Shown here piece by piece: positions 1-7,664 of a DNA stretch of 23,272 nt (position 1 is the first letter of the stretch; every line of letters starts with the position of its first letter). Position numbers and translations under genes: made by a program. This DNA comes from Plakobranchus ocellatus. Its lineage: Eukaryota; Mollusca; Gastropoda; Plakobranchidae. The notes beneath the pieces are model-generated. The model ran no database searches and was not told the DNA's origin. It saw nothing but the letters and a program-made list of their open reading frames with translations. The stretch spans positions 85,545 to 108,816 of the forward strand of contig BLXT01001270.1 of the NCBI GenBank assembly GCA_019648995.1. Direction: 5' to 3'.

Positions 1-68
<68 letters not shown>
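1..68. repeat. (GTA)n microsatellite, left copy
   Basis: An uninterrupted GTA trinucleotide tract is cut by the window start, so its true length is unknown. The sequence directly after it matches the sequence after the (GTA)n tract ending at 16260. That match makes this tract the left-hand landmark of duplication copy 1. Confidence 0.97.
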
Positions 69-306
69 TTCAACTAGATTGAAATAGCAATTTTGCTTTG
101 AGTAGGTGGAACCGTTGAAAAAATGGTGTGAGGAAGAGCACGAGTACCGCATAATTGGAATTAATGAAGACATAGATGTTGGCGAAAGAAAATAAGAATG
201 AGATAGGACACTCTTGCACACGTCATATTTTTTCCTATTTTTGTTGGGTTTAGAAAATCTTGATATTAAAAGGTTTAAAATCTGATATTATATTTCCTCT
301 CTCCAG
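69..306 (+). promoter_or_regulatory. Upstream region of GPCR gene 1 with one splice-acceptor-like motif
   Basis: This stretch aligns with 16263-16500, with roughly 80% identity by eye and several small indels. At 282-306 it carries CTGAT (a branch-point-like YTNAY match), then an AT stretch, then the pyrimidine run TTTCCTCTCTCCAG ending at 306. Together these read as a plausible 3' splice site 81 nt before the start codon, which would put the end of a 5' UTR intron here. No matching donor or upstream exon is recognisable in the window. A TATA box or other core promoter element could not be assigned with confidence. Confidence 0.4.
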
Positions 307-325
307 AATTGTGGTCAGAAAACAC

Positions 326-455
326 ATGATTGGGTGAAGACCATTATAATCAGTTGCCGAGGCTCATGCTGAAAGATTACTGGAAAAATGTACGTGCATT
401 TCACAGAGGAAGACAACATTACTCGTTATCCTGCACTGGATCAAATGACAGATAA
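326..455 (+). promoter_or_regulatory. Two upstream ORFs in the 5' leader of GPCR gene 1
   Basis: Two AUGs precede the receptor start. The first, at 326-337, encodes only M-I-G before a stop. The second, at 366, is in another frame, overlaps the receptor start at 388 and ends at 455 after 29 codons. Both have exact positional equivalents in gene 2, and the last 45 or so bases before the receptor AUG are identical in the two copies. Overlapping uORFs generally lower translation of the main frame. Whether the 366 AUG is used is inference, since its presence depends on the real transcription start. Confidence 0.45.
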
Positions 456-1557
456 TCCTTTTCATTTATGGGAAGACCATAGTAAAGGCTCATCTATGCT
501 TACTATAGCCAGCGGATTTTTGAACGATGAGCAATTTTATATGAGTATTCTGTTTATGATCTACGCATCGCAAATAATCAATATTTTTGCAATTATTGCA
601 AACAGTTTTAATATTGCAGTGTTTATAAAGCTGGGATTCTCGGAGCCCTCTAATATCAGCCTTACTGCCCTGGCCGTTTGTGATTTCACATTAGCGGTTC
701 TATATACCTGGAGCAACTTGTGCTTCTGGCTGACCTATCATAACATCCGACTACCGTTTCATGGTATCAATGTGTCCTATCTTACTGGTAATGCTCAGTT
801 TGCGTTCCTCAGCACTACCGTAGCATGGATTACAGCTTTTATTAGCTTTGAAAGATGCCTTTGTATCCTCGTTCCGCTAAAAGTGAGAAGACTCATCACA
901 CCAAGAGGTACTTTTGTAGCCATGCTCATAATTATTCTGCTCACCTTTTGCCCATCGTTTTTCACATATATAAGGTATAAGTTTGTATGGGTATTCAATC
1001 CATATCTGAATGTAACCATTTTGAATACCATTTCTGTGAACAGCGAATTAGCAATACTATTTGAAAATATTTCCATCGTTATTTGTGGAGTAATCCAGCC
1101 CCTTTTGGCATTTTCAATCGTGCTTATTTGTACTGTGCTTTTAGTCGTTCAACTGAAGAAAATATCTTCCTGGAGAATGTCGGTCACGTCTGCCAAAAGT
1201 CAGCAGGTACAACCTAAAGATAATCCTGCTGCAAGGTCGTCTGCTGCGGAGGCCAGAATTTCTCAAAAAGAGGAACGTTTAGTCAGAATGGTTGTAGCGA
1301 TAGCTACTATATTTATTGTGAACTATTTTCCAACTTGTATCACGCTACTTTGTTATGTTATCTTCGACGAATTTAACCTCTTCGGTGTTTACAGAAGACT
1401 TTATATAGTGTCTGGTTATGTAATAACTTTGGGGCAACCTATTAGTGGAAGTGTCAATATTTTAATTTATTACAAATTGGCTTCCAAGTTTAGAACAGTT
1501 TTCCGTCGCCTTGTACGTCTGGATCGTCAAGAACAAGAGAGACATGAGCTTGAATAG
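388..1557 (+). CDS. Rhodopsin-like GPCR, gastropod chemosensory-receptor type (paralogue 1)
   Basis: This intact 389-residue single-exon ORF encodes a seven-transmembrane class A receptor for the plasma membrane. The extracellular N-terminus (about 1-52) has an N-glycosylation site at N10 and no signal peptide. TM1 spans about 53-80 and includes N72. TM2 spans about 88-115 and holds the conserved acidic D99. TM3 spans about 131-157 and ends in F-E-R-C (154-157), the counterpart of the DRY motif. TM4 is about 174-194 and TM5 about 222-254. TM6 is about 300-325, with P315 in place of the CWxP proline. TM7 is about 338-361 and ends N357-I-L-I-Y361, the NPxxY counterpart. Further glycosylation sequons are at N128 and N208. 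The third intracellular loop (about 256-298) is polar and the C-tail is short and charged. The E-R-C-L-C-I-x-x-P-L-K-V stretch after TM3 is typical of the snail chemosensory families; ligand and coupling are unknown. The alternative is an orphan peptide-type receptor. Gene 2 is about 90% identical in protein. Confidence 0.9.
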   Translation: MYVHFTEEDNITRYPALDQMTDNPFHLWEDHSKGSSMLTIASGFLNDEQFYMSILFMIYASQIINIFAIIANSFNIAVFIKLGFSEPSNISLTALAVCDFTLAVLYTWSNLCFWLTYHNIRLPFHGINVSYLTGNAQFAFLSTTVAWITAFISFERCLCILVPLKVRRLITPRGTFVAMLIIILLTFCPSFFTYIRYKFVWVFNPYLNVTILNTISVNSELAILFENISIVICGVIQPLLAFSIVLICTVLLVVQLKKISSWRMSVTSAKSQQVQPKDNPAARSSAAEARISQKEERLVRMVVAIATIFIVNYFPTCITLLCYVIFDEFNLFGVYRRLYIVSGYVITLGQPISGSVNILIYYKLASKFRTVFRRLVRLDRQEQERHELE

Positions 1558-1674
1558 CCCTTCACAATGTTCATGTATGCAAAGAGTAACATCACAACTA
1601 CAGGATGAAAATTGTCCATCAACAACGGGGGCTGCTTTAAATGTATTTAGCAATGAAAAAACCTTTAGAATAAC

Positions 1675-1725
<51 letters not shown>

Positions 1726-1764
1726 AAGTAAGAGAGAGGGGGAGAGAGAAGGATAGAGAAAGAC

Positions 1765-1804
<40 letters not shown>

Positions 1805-1849
1805 TAAACGTGAAGGAGAGGGGGAGAGAGAGGGAGACAAAGACACACA

Positions 1850-1893
<44 letters not shown>

Positions 1894-2100
1894 TTAAATG
1901 GTAACAGTGGTTTATCCTAATACATGACAAAACCATTCAGACTTTTAACCAATATAAAGTGTCGCCTTAGATTTTCCAGTCTTAAAGCATTCGACGACTT
2001 TTAAATAAATTTTAACTGGACCGCATCTAAAATATCGTTTCATCCTAGCATTCTATGACTTAACAATAAGGATATCTCACCAAGGAATTAAAAGAATAAA
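1558..2100 (+). promoter_or_regulatory. Probable 3' UTR of GPCR gene 1 with conserved AATAAA
   Basis: Sequence after the stop aligns closely with the region after gene 2, apart from the GA tract and an indel. AATAAA at 2095-2100 is kept in copy 2 at 18864-18869. An AATAAA at 2004-2009 is not conserved there, and another at 2245-2250 is a weaker alternative. The assignment as poly(A) signal rests only on the hexamer and its conservation between young duplicates. Confidence 0.4.
1674..1890. repeat. Imperfect (GA)n microsatellite in the 3' flank of gene 1
   Basis: About 217 bp of GA dinucleotides, broken by A, GG, CA and ACACAC interruptions. The same site after gene 2 (18367-18464) holds a shorter tract of about 98 bp. 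If the 3' UTR model is right, the tract would be transcribed as a purine-rich run. Confidence 0.95.
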
Positions 2101-2493
2101 TAAAAACTGTTTGCGTCATGTTTCGTAACTTTACTAAAAAATTTACACTTTTTGATAAGGATTCTTAGATCTTTTTTCTCTGTGTCTTTCTTGTTTTGTC
2201 ATTACTGCTTTCGCTCAGCTCACGAAAACAATATTTTCTATGTAAATAAAGAGGATTCAAAGTGAAGTAAACTGGTTTTATCATTAGATCATGTAAAACA
2301 AGTTTACTTCATTCTTAATTTGATACCTTTGTACAAGTGTTTTATGGCTACTTCATGATTCCATGATTAAAGAATATCGCAACTTTTCAAAGCAACTTTA
2401 CGTTGTTTCTGTGCATACTATTTGTTTCAACCAAGCAGCATGATCTACTTCGTATTTAGATCTTTTAGCAAAAAAAAAAAATTAAAATAAAAT
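1891..2493. other. Non-coding 3' flank shared by both duplicates
   Basis: This stretch aligns with 18661-19270 and has scattered substitutions and small indels. It shows no ORF, no RNA gene and no transposon signature beyond the AATAAA hexamers noted above. Confidence 0.8.
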
Positions 2494-2496
2494 AAA

Positions 2497-2591
<95 letters not shown>

Positions 2592-2619
2592 TAATAATAA
2601 TAATAATAATAATAATAAT
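2494..2619. repeat. (TAA)n/(TAC)n compound microsatellite
   Basis: A long ATA/TAA trinucleotide run changes to ACT/TAC units at about 2562-2592 and returns to TAA. The equivalent point in copy 2 (about 19265-19285) has no such repeat, so the tract expanded in copy 1 after duplication or was lost from copy 2. Confidence 0.96.
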
Positions 2620-2816
2620 TCTGCGAGAATGGTGAATCTCAGCGTAAAATTAAAAAATGCTGAAACTTCTATCTTTCCACATAGAACTGTATGATAACGT
2701 TATTGCTAGGTTGAAAATATTTTGTCATAACATAAAAAGAGTTTGGAAAATGCTAAATATCTTAGACATTCTGACGTAGGGCTGCCTTATACAGGCAAAA
2801 ACAAAGAAACACAGTA

Positions 2817-2819
<3 letters not shown>

Positions 2820-2885
<66 letters not shown>
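2820..2885. repeat. (TA)n microsatellite, copy 1
   Basis: An uninterrupted TA run of about 66 bp. The counterpart at 19480-19559 is about 80 bp. In both places the run abuts the same conserved sequence block on its right side. Confidence 0.97.
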
Positions 2886-2887
<2 letters not shown>

Positions 2888-3464
2888 CAGGTCCATGTAC
2901 GGGTTCCTCATGCGTGTTCAACGCGCCCACTTAGGCTTCGCCTTTTTCTGAAAAAAATCACCTAAGCCTAAGCGCATTTTAGACCTATAGATTTGACCCA
3001 GAGGGTCTTGACCTAGCGCTGGCTCTAGGTTATGTTATGTAAAAAAGCGTCTCGTCTAGATTTTATTATATTTTCAAAATAGTGGCCTCTAAGTTTCTCA
3101 AGTGTAAAAAAAAAGAAACTTAGGTGTTTCTAAATCCAATCGTGTTTTGGTCTATTAGAAATGTTTTCTTTTCTTTACACCAGCCATAAGAAATCTATCT
3201 TCTAAAACAGTAAATCTAAAATTGCCTCTTATGACAATAGAATTACAACATAAATTTTGAGAGATGATGAAATTGTATTATATTAATAGCAAGATGAAAG
3301 CTCCGGTTTCAGACAACAAGGCGACAGTTTGTAGGCTCAAGGTTTAGGCTATCTTATCTAAATTCGACATCTTCATTTCGTCATGCAAAAGAGGGGTTTC
3401 AGCCTTGTAAAGAGTAATCGACACTTTTGTGCCTATACTGCATATTGCCAAGTTCATCTAAAAC
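2886..3464. repeat. Conserved block following (TA)n, copy 1
   Basis: This block aligns with 19560-20130. Its first 50 or so bases, including GTACGGGTTCCTCATGCG, are among the best-preserved non-coding sequences of the duplication. Read on the minus strand, the block ends directly in the TA run. Many non-LTR elements and SINEs end in such a microsatellite tail, so it may be the 3' end of a minus-strand retroelement. That identity is inference. Confidence 0.55.
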
Positions 3465-3515
3465 AAGCATGTTTGCCCGTTCAAATGAAGGGGGGAATGA
3501 AAAGACATTTTCATG

Positions 3516-3596
3516 AACATAATCTACCTATCTTAGTATTGCATTTAGTAAATAAAAACCAAGAAATACTTGCTGATTTTAAAAAGTTATATTTTT
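3516..3596 (+). repeat. Inverted repeat, left arm
   Basis: About 81 bp that match the reverse complement of 5337-5419 with roughly ten differences and no clear gap (about 88% identity). A more diverged direct relative begins near 3691. The arms lie about 1.74 kb apart inside the copy-1-only segment. Confidence 0.88.
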
Positions 3597-4389
3597 GAGC
3601 TTATATAAATCAAGGTTTGCCTTAAACTATATGCTGAAGAATGTCTTATAACATTACGACTTTAAGCAGATTTCTCTAAACCTGAACAGGACCATAATCT
3701 ACATAACTTGAGTATACATGCAGTAAACAAAATGCAAAGAACGGTTTAAAAAAAAGAATGAAAAATTCATGAACAAAATGGGAACAAAAAGAATTCGTCA
3801 CCTGAAATGTAGTCTTATCACAGTATATTTCTTGATTGAGATTGAATGATCACTGATTTTCTAGCCAGACAAAAAAAGTGACATTCTTTCCAAATGAAGT
3901 GAAAATCCCAGAACAAAAACATAAACCAAATAAAGGTGCTTTCCTTAACGCAGCCTTAATAAGGTTTAATTTTTAACTGAGGATCATTCCATGTCAGCTA
4001 TGACTGGAGTTTGCATTCTATCATTTTGAAGGGCTTGCGGCTTGCAATAATCAATTAAAAATCAATCTAGCAGCTGCCATGATTCATTCAGTATTTATGC
4101 CCTTTGAACTCGAGATGTGATGTCCTTCACTCAGAGCAAAAGTAAACCAAATGAAGTTACTCTTATGTGACGCAACCTCAATTAAATTTATCCTCGTCTG
4201 AGCAGGATCCTGAAGTCTGGAGGTTAACATATTGACTAGGAGAGAATTTCAAGATTCTAGCTTTTTTATTAATTCACTGCAATTCAAAATTTAAATGCAA
4301 TTATCGAAGAATCACCATGATAGTTAAAGTAAGGCCCTAAGTAAAAATTTTCACTATTGTAGCAATAATGGAGCGCAAAGTTTGAAATA

Positions 4390-4980
4390 AACTTTAGCTA
4401 TCGAGATACTCAATTCTAGATCTAAATCAATATCCAAGCTAGTATTTCTATTTTGCTACCTGGTTTGCAATCATAATCTCAACGTGAATCAACAATTTCA
4501 AGATAGGGCCTTCTCTAAATTTCGGTATTGGGCGATATAGAATCATCCCATAATCAGAATCCTGGAACCAAATTTTGGGAAAGACTTGCCAATTTTAGGT
4601 GTATGGATCCTAATAAACGTAGATCTAGATCTAGATTAGATTGTTAATCCAACAATGTCAAGATAATTTAATTTGATCAGGATTGGGCCCAGATCTAGAT
4701 CTAGGCCTATCAGGATCTGGATCTACATCTAGACTCTATTTTCCAATAAAACACCTGTTTCTAGATTTAAGATCAAACTTGGATGTTGATCTATGATTCC
4801 GATGAATTGAAACAGACTCTAACGATCTAATCTAGAAGCTAGATCTAAATTTAGACTCTAGGCTAGGCTGAATCTCCATCTAGGCCTATCCAATCTCGAT
4901 CGATTTAACCAAGCTTACAGATTTTTTAAATCTTAGACTAAGTTTGGGGCAGGCCTAGATCTAGATCTAGATATAGCATA
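4390..4980. repeat. Region dense in GATCTA/TCTAGA hexamer motifs
   Basis: Overlapping AGATCTAGATCTAG-type strings recur at about 4419, 4620, 4690, 4820 and 4955 within about 600 bp, often next to AGGCCTA. Because the motif is its own reverse complement (GATC, CTAG), each cluster can also fold back on itself. Degenerate single copies appear again near 5545 and 20145. Confidence 0.75.
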
Positions 4981-5268
4981 GAAGTACATTGTATTGGAAT
5001 GGCAATGTGGAGAGAGCACGAGAGCCTGTAGAGCATCACTTTCGTGTTTTCCTGTTTCGCTTTAGCTCTCTGGAGTACGCCAAATGATTTTTTTCTCTCA
5101 AAATCATAATTTATTAGACGAAAGAATGTCAGTTTCTTTACCTCCATTATTTGAAATAGGTGAATTATTACTTTTATATGATAGTTTGATGTTGCTTTAA
5201 ATCTCTTTGTCATAGCGGCGGTTTTAAATCATAACGTATTATTTTGTTTTTCTGGTTTGGATGTATGC

Positions 5269-5312
5269 GTGTGTGTGTGTGTGTGTGTGTGCGCGCCTGT
5301 GTGTGTATGTGA
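5269..5312. repeat. (GT)n microsatellite with GCGCGC interruption
   Basis: An alternating purine-pyrimidine tract, GT-rich with an embedded GCGCGC. It encodes the HTHTHT run seen in a spurious minus-strand ORF. Such tracts can adopt Z-DNA under negative supercoiling. Confidence 0.95.
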
Positions 5313-5336
5313 TTGCTGAAAATAGGTTTGTTGAAG

Positions 5337-5419
5337 TAAAAAGTATAACTTTTTAAAATCAGTACGTATTTCTTGTTTTTTATTTACTAAATGGGACACT
5401 AAGATTGGCAGATTATGGT
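5337..5419 (-). repeat. Inverted repeat, right arm
   Basis: This is the reverse-complement partner of 3516-3596. A further short match (CTTTTGTGCC context) occurs outward on both sides, near 3423-3434 and 5464-5478. The repeated unit may therefore be longer than the clearly aligned 81 bp. Confidence 0.85.
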
Positions 5420-5510
5420 CCACAAAATATTAAGACTGTGCATAGAGTGGTTCAGGAGGAGATAGGGCACAAAAGTCAAGCCTCGATGTCGTTAAGCCTT
5501 TAAAATATAG

Positions 5511-5660
5511 ATAAATAGGATACCTAGCTCTAACCCAGACTTAAGATCTAGATCAACATCCGGGCTAGACATGTTGGGCATTAATTTTCAATCTTTGATT
5601 TGTTTGCCTGAATAGGCCAGATCTATACGTCTTTTTAAAAAAATATTTATGATAAAGGCA
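5511..5660. other. Shared duplication block left of the solo LTR
   Basis: Aligns with 20134-20280 in copy 2. It ends in the 5-bp direct repeat AGGCA (5656-5660), the left target-site duplication of the LTR insertion. No gene is seen. Confidence 0.85.
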
Positions 5661-5962
5661 TGTTAGGGCCTGTTATGATTAAAGTAACTATCCCGTGAGT
5701 TCGCTCACAAGGAGCAAGCTTTGCAAGATATCCAGTCTAAAGAACAGACGATCCAGGACTTCTGACAGGAAAGGACAGGCGGTCGGACAGAACTTAAAAC
5801 ATTTAGAACACGGGAGTAGGAGGAAGAGAGAAGCCTTCCCAAATCCCTACAATTAACTTGCTATTCTGGAAGAGAGAAGCCTCCCAGACCTAATCTAGAA
5901 TTTTCCTACTCGTACCGCCAACAGTTTTTGGCTCATCAAAGAATACCCTTGGATAATTCTTC

Positions 5963-5970
5963 TATAAAAG
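5963..5970 (+). promoter_or_regulatory. TATA box of the solo LTR
   Basis: TATAAAAG lies about 300 bp into the LTR, where a U3 promoter would be expected. It could still drive transcription into the downstream flank. Activity is inference. Confidence 0.5.
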
Positions 5971-6372
5971 CTATCTCTTGTATTAGCCTCTTACGAGCGT
6001 TAACTTCACGTGTGTTTTGCTCTCATCCAATATTGGCTTGGACGGAGCGAGACGTCGCTCCTGTGTTCGTTTGAATATTTCCTTATAAGATTGTTATAGA
6101 GGCAGGCACTGTGTCTTTAGTAGAGACCAAGAGGACAATTTCATTAATATCTCGAATGCACAGAATTACATTTAGCTCTTTATTTTCTTCGCAGTAGAAG
6201 TGCCAGAACGTTTGTGACAATCTTTTCTGGCGGCGCGGATTGAGTCTCAGGAACTTCATATGTCGGACCGTGTGGACAGATTTATATAAACTGTGTAGCA
6301 TTTGTGTGTGGACTAATTTATAAACTGTGTCATATTTGTTATTGCCGGGGCCAGTGGTATAGTTCTGTTTGT

Positions 6373-6470
6373 GGTAGTTGATTATATATGTGTATTATAT
6401 ATTAATGTTAATTATATATCTGGTAGTTGATTATATATATGTATTATATATTAATATTAATTATATATCT
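6373..6470. repeat. Two 49-bp tandem units inside the LTR
   Basis: Units 6373-6421 and 6422-6470 start with GGTAGTTGAT and differ at only two positions. They are AT-rich, and the near-identity suggests a recent duplication within this LTR or its family. Confidence 0.9.
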
Positions 6471-6593
6471 TACTTCTAGATTTCTCGTTGTTTTAATTTA
6501 ATACACTATTTTTGTATAGCCGCCTACGCACATCTCGAGGTTCTTAAGATAGCTTGTGCAGTCGTTTTGTTGTATCTCTATTCTAACAAGGCA

Positions 6594-6794
6594 TAAGACA
6601 ATTCTTTAAAAAAAAAATAAATGAATAAAACAAAGCAAATTAAATAAACCCTCAAATTTGATTTCAAACATTGAAAAACAAAAGACAATGTACATAACCA
6701 GACAGGGACACAACAGATTAGTACATCTAGCAATGAATACGGTTATAGAAGTAAATACTCTCTCAAATTGTTCAGTCTAACATTTTGCATCAAC
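6594..6794. other. Shared duplication block right of the solo LTR
   Basis: The stretch 6589-6756 aligns with 20276-20436 in copy 2. Similarity stops at about 6756, exactly where copy 2 enters a LINE fragment. Nothing gene-like is visible here. Confidence 0.8.
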
Positions 6795-6804
6795 TCTGTC
6801 TGTC

Positions 6805-6886
<82 letters not shown>

Positions 6887-6915
6887 GTTCCTCTCTCTCT
6901 CTCTCTCTTTCTCTT
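6795..6915. repeat. (TCTG)n/(TC)n compound microsatellite
   Basis: Starts with TCTG units and becomes a TC run with a few interruptions. It is responsible for the LSLSLS-type spurious ORFs in this region. Confidence 0.96.
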
Positions 6916-7008
6916 TCCCGCTCGCTTGCTCGCTTTCTTACCTCACAACGTGTATGTATTAAAAAGTGTTTTCTCTCATTTGCTTATGATGGACTGTAAA
7001 GATTTAAT

Positions 7009-7497
7009 ATGAACGCTATCTCCAATGGGCCATTTTGTTATTTGATAGACGAATTGCAGGATATGGGGCAGTTGTCAGTTTTCCTCCGTAGACTTGAGCG
7101 TGGAAACGAGTGGTCGTATCGATATCCGTCAGTTCTCAGTTCGGCAGCCAGATATCTGGCGACGACAGATATTCTGGCGGGCAGGGGAGCTGACGGCAAA
7201 TGGGCACAGCTGCAGAGAGCGGCGCCTTTTAAGTTTCATCCCGCAGAGTTTAAATTTTATTCCAAAAATTTCTTAAATATCCGTCAAATCACAAGACATT
7301 TTCGTAATCAACAGCCCAAAAGGGACGTATTTGAAGCTGAATTATATAGGTCTATATTTTCCTGGGAAAACAAGAAGCTATCCAGGTCTTTTCTGTCTCT
7401 CGCTCGTTGTCTTCACAGCAGAAAAGACTATGCACTGTCTAAGGGCAGCTCTAACTCATACGAGTCAGGATTGAAGCGATTGCCGCCTTTGCTGTGA
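7009..7497 (+). CDS. Unrecognised 162-codon ORF
   Basis: An open frame of 162 codons begins with an ATG at 7009. Around 7090-7230 it is clearly more GC-rich than its surroundings. The predicted product is basic and soluble, with no signal peptide, membrane segment or motif I recognise. The first half (around residues 20-80) is mixed in composition and the second half rich in S, R, K and F. It lies just beyond the C-terminal end of the P-element-like pseudogene, on the opposite strand. It may be a remnant exon, another transposon piece or chance. I do not know the function and would not call it a gene without transcript or homology support. Confidence 0.2.
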   Translation: MNAISNGPFCYLIDELQDMGQLSVFLRRLERGNEWSYRYPSVLSSAARYLATTDILAGRGADGKWAQLQRAAPFKFHPAEFKFYSKNFLNIRQITRHFRNQQPKRDVFEAELYRSIFSWENKKLSRSFLSLARCLHSRKDYALSKGSSNSYESGLKRLPPLL

Positions 7498-7664
7498 ATG
7501 ATAGCAAAACTTTTTCCCAGGTATCTTCGTTGAACCGATCTAAGAAGAGGAAACAAAATCCCAGTTTTCCCCCTTAATCTTTCACAGCTGATGTAAACAA
7601 GAAAAGCTTAGTCTCCACCCGTCTACCATCCAATCATGGCAGAGATTGTGCACCATTGTTACAT

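Larger units (their letters stand above)
3465..5510. other. About 2.05-kb segment present only in duplication copy 1
   Basis: Copy 2 jumps directly from the equivalent of about 3464 to the equivalent of about 5511, so this stretch was inserted in copy 1 or deleted from copy 2. It contains an inverted repeat (3516-3596 against 5337-5419), a region dense in GATCTA/TCTAGA motifs (about 4390-4980) and a GT microsatellite. No clear target duplication or terminal motif is visible at the break, which lies in an A-rich stretch. Small ORFs inside it (3383-3598 on the + strand, 5229-5423 on the minus strand) simply read the two inverted-repeat arms and are not convincing genes. Confidence 0.8.
5661..6588 (+). 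mobile_element. Solo LTR of an LTR retrotransposon, 928 bp
   Basis: The element begins TGTTAG and ends CTAACA, a perfect 6-bp inverted terminal motif of the TG...CA type. It is flanked by the 5-bp direct repeat AGGCA at 5656-5660 and 6589-6593. Copy 2 has the unoccupied site at 20276-20280 (AGGTA in uninterrupted flank), which fixes both ends. Inside, TATAAAAG at 5963-5970 is a good core promoter candidate on the + strand. There is no gag or pol, so it is probably a solo LTR left by LTR-LTR recombination. The superfamily is not certain; a 5-bp target duplication fits Gypsy or Copia. Orientation rests on the TATA box. Confidence 0.88.
1..6756 (+). repeat. Segmental tandem duplication, copy 1
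   Basis: This interval aligns in the same order and orientation with 16196-20436. The shared blocks are the (GTA)n tract, the sequence upstream of the gene, the GPCR, its 3' flank, the (TA)n tract, the block after it, and two further stretches (5511-5655 and 6594-6756). Copy 1 holds two large segments missing from copy 2: about 3465-5510 and the solo LTR at 5661-6588. The left edge may lie outside the window because the window opens inside the (GTA)n tract. The repeat period, measured tract to tract, is about 16.2 kb. Confidence 0.93.

Noticed and set aside
795-1076. 93-codon minus-strand ORF, also found antisense to gene 2 (17490-17771)
   Set aside because: Its conservation follows automatically from the conserved GPCR on the opposite strand. 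It has no recognisable domain.
1462-1936. Minus-strand ORFs rich in L-S-L-S repeats and a + strand E-R-E-R ORF
   Set aside because: They are translations of the GA microsatellite and overlap the end of the GPCR gene. They have no independent coding signal.
3383-3598. 71-codon ORF similar to an inverted 64-codon ORF at 5229-5423
   Set aside because: The protein similarity (H-N-L-P-I-L and V-N-K) merely reflects the DNA inverted repeat. Neither ORF resembles a known protein, though a remnant of a transposon coding region cannot be excluded.
6083-6301. 72-codon minus-strand ORF
   Set aside because: It lies wholly inside the solo LTR, antisense to its likely orientation, with no recognisable domain.
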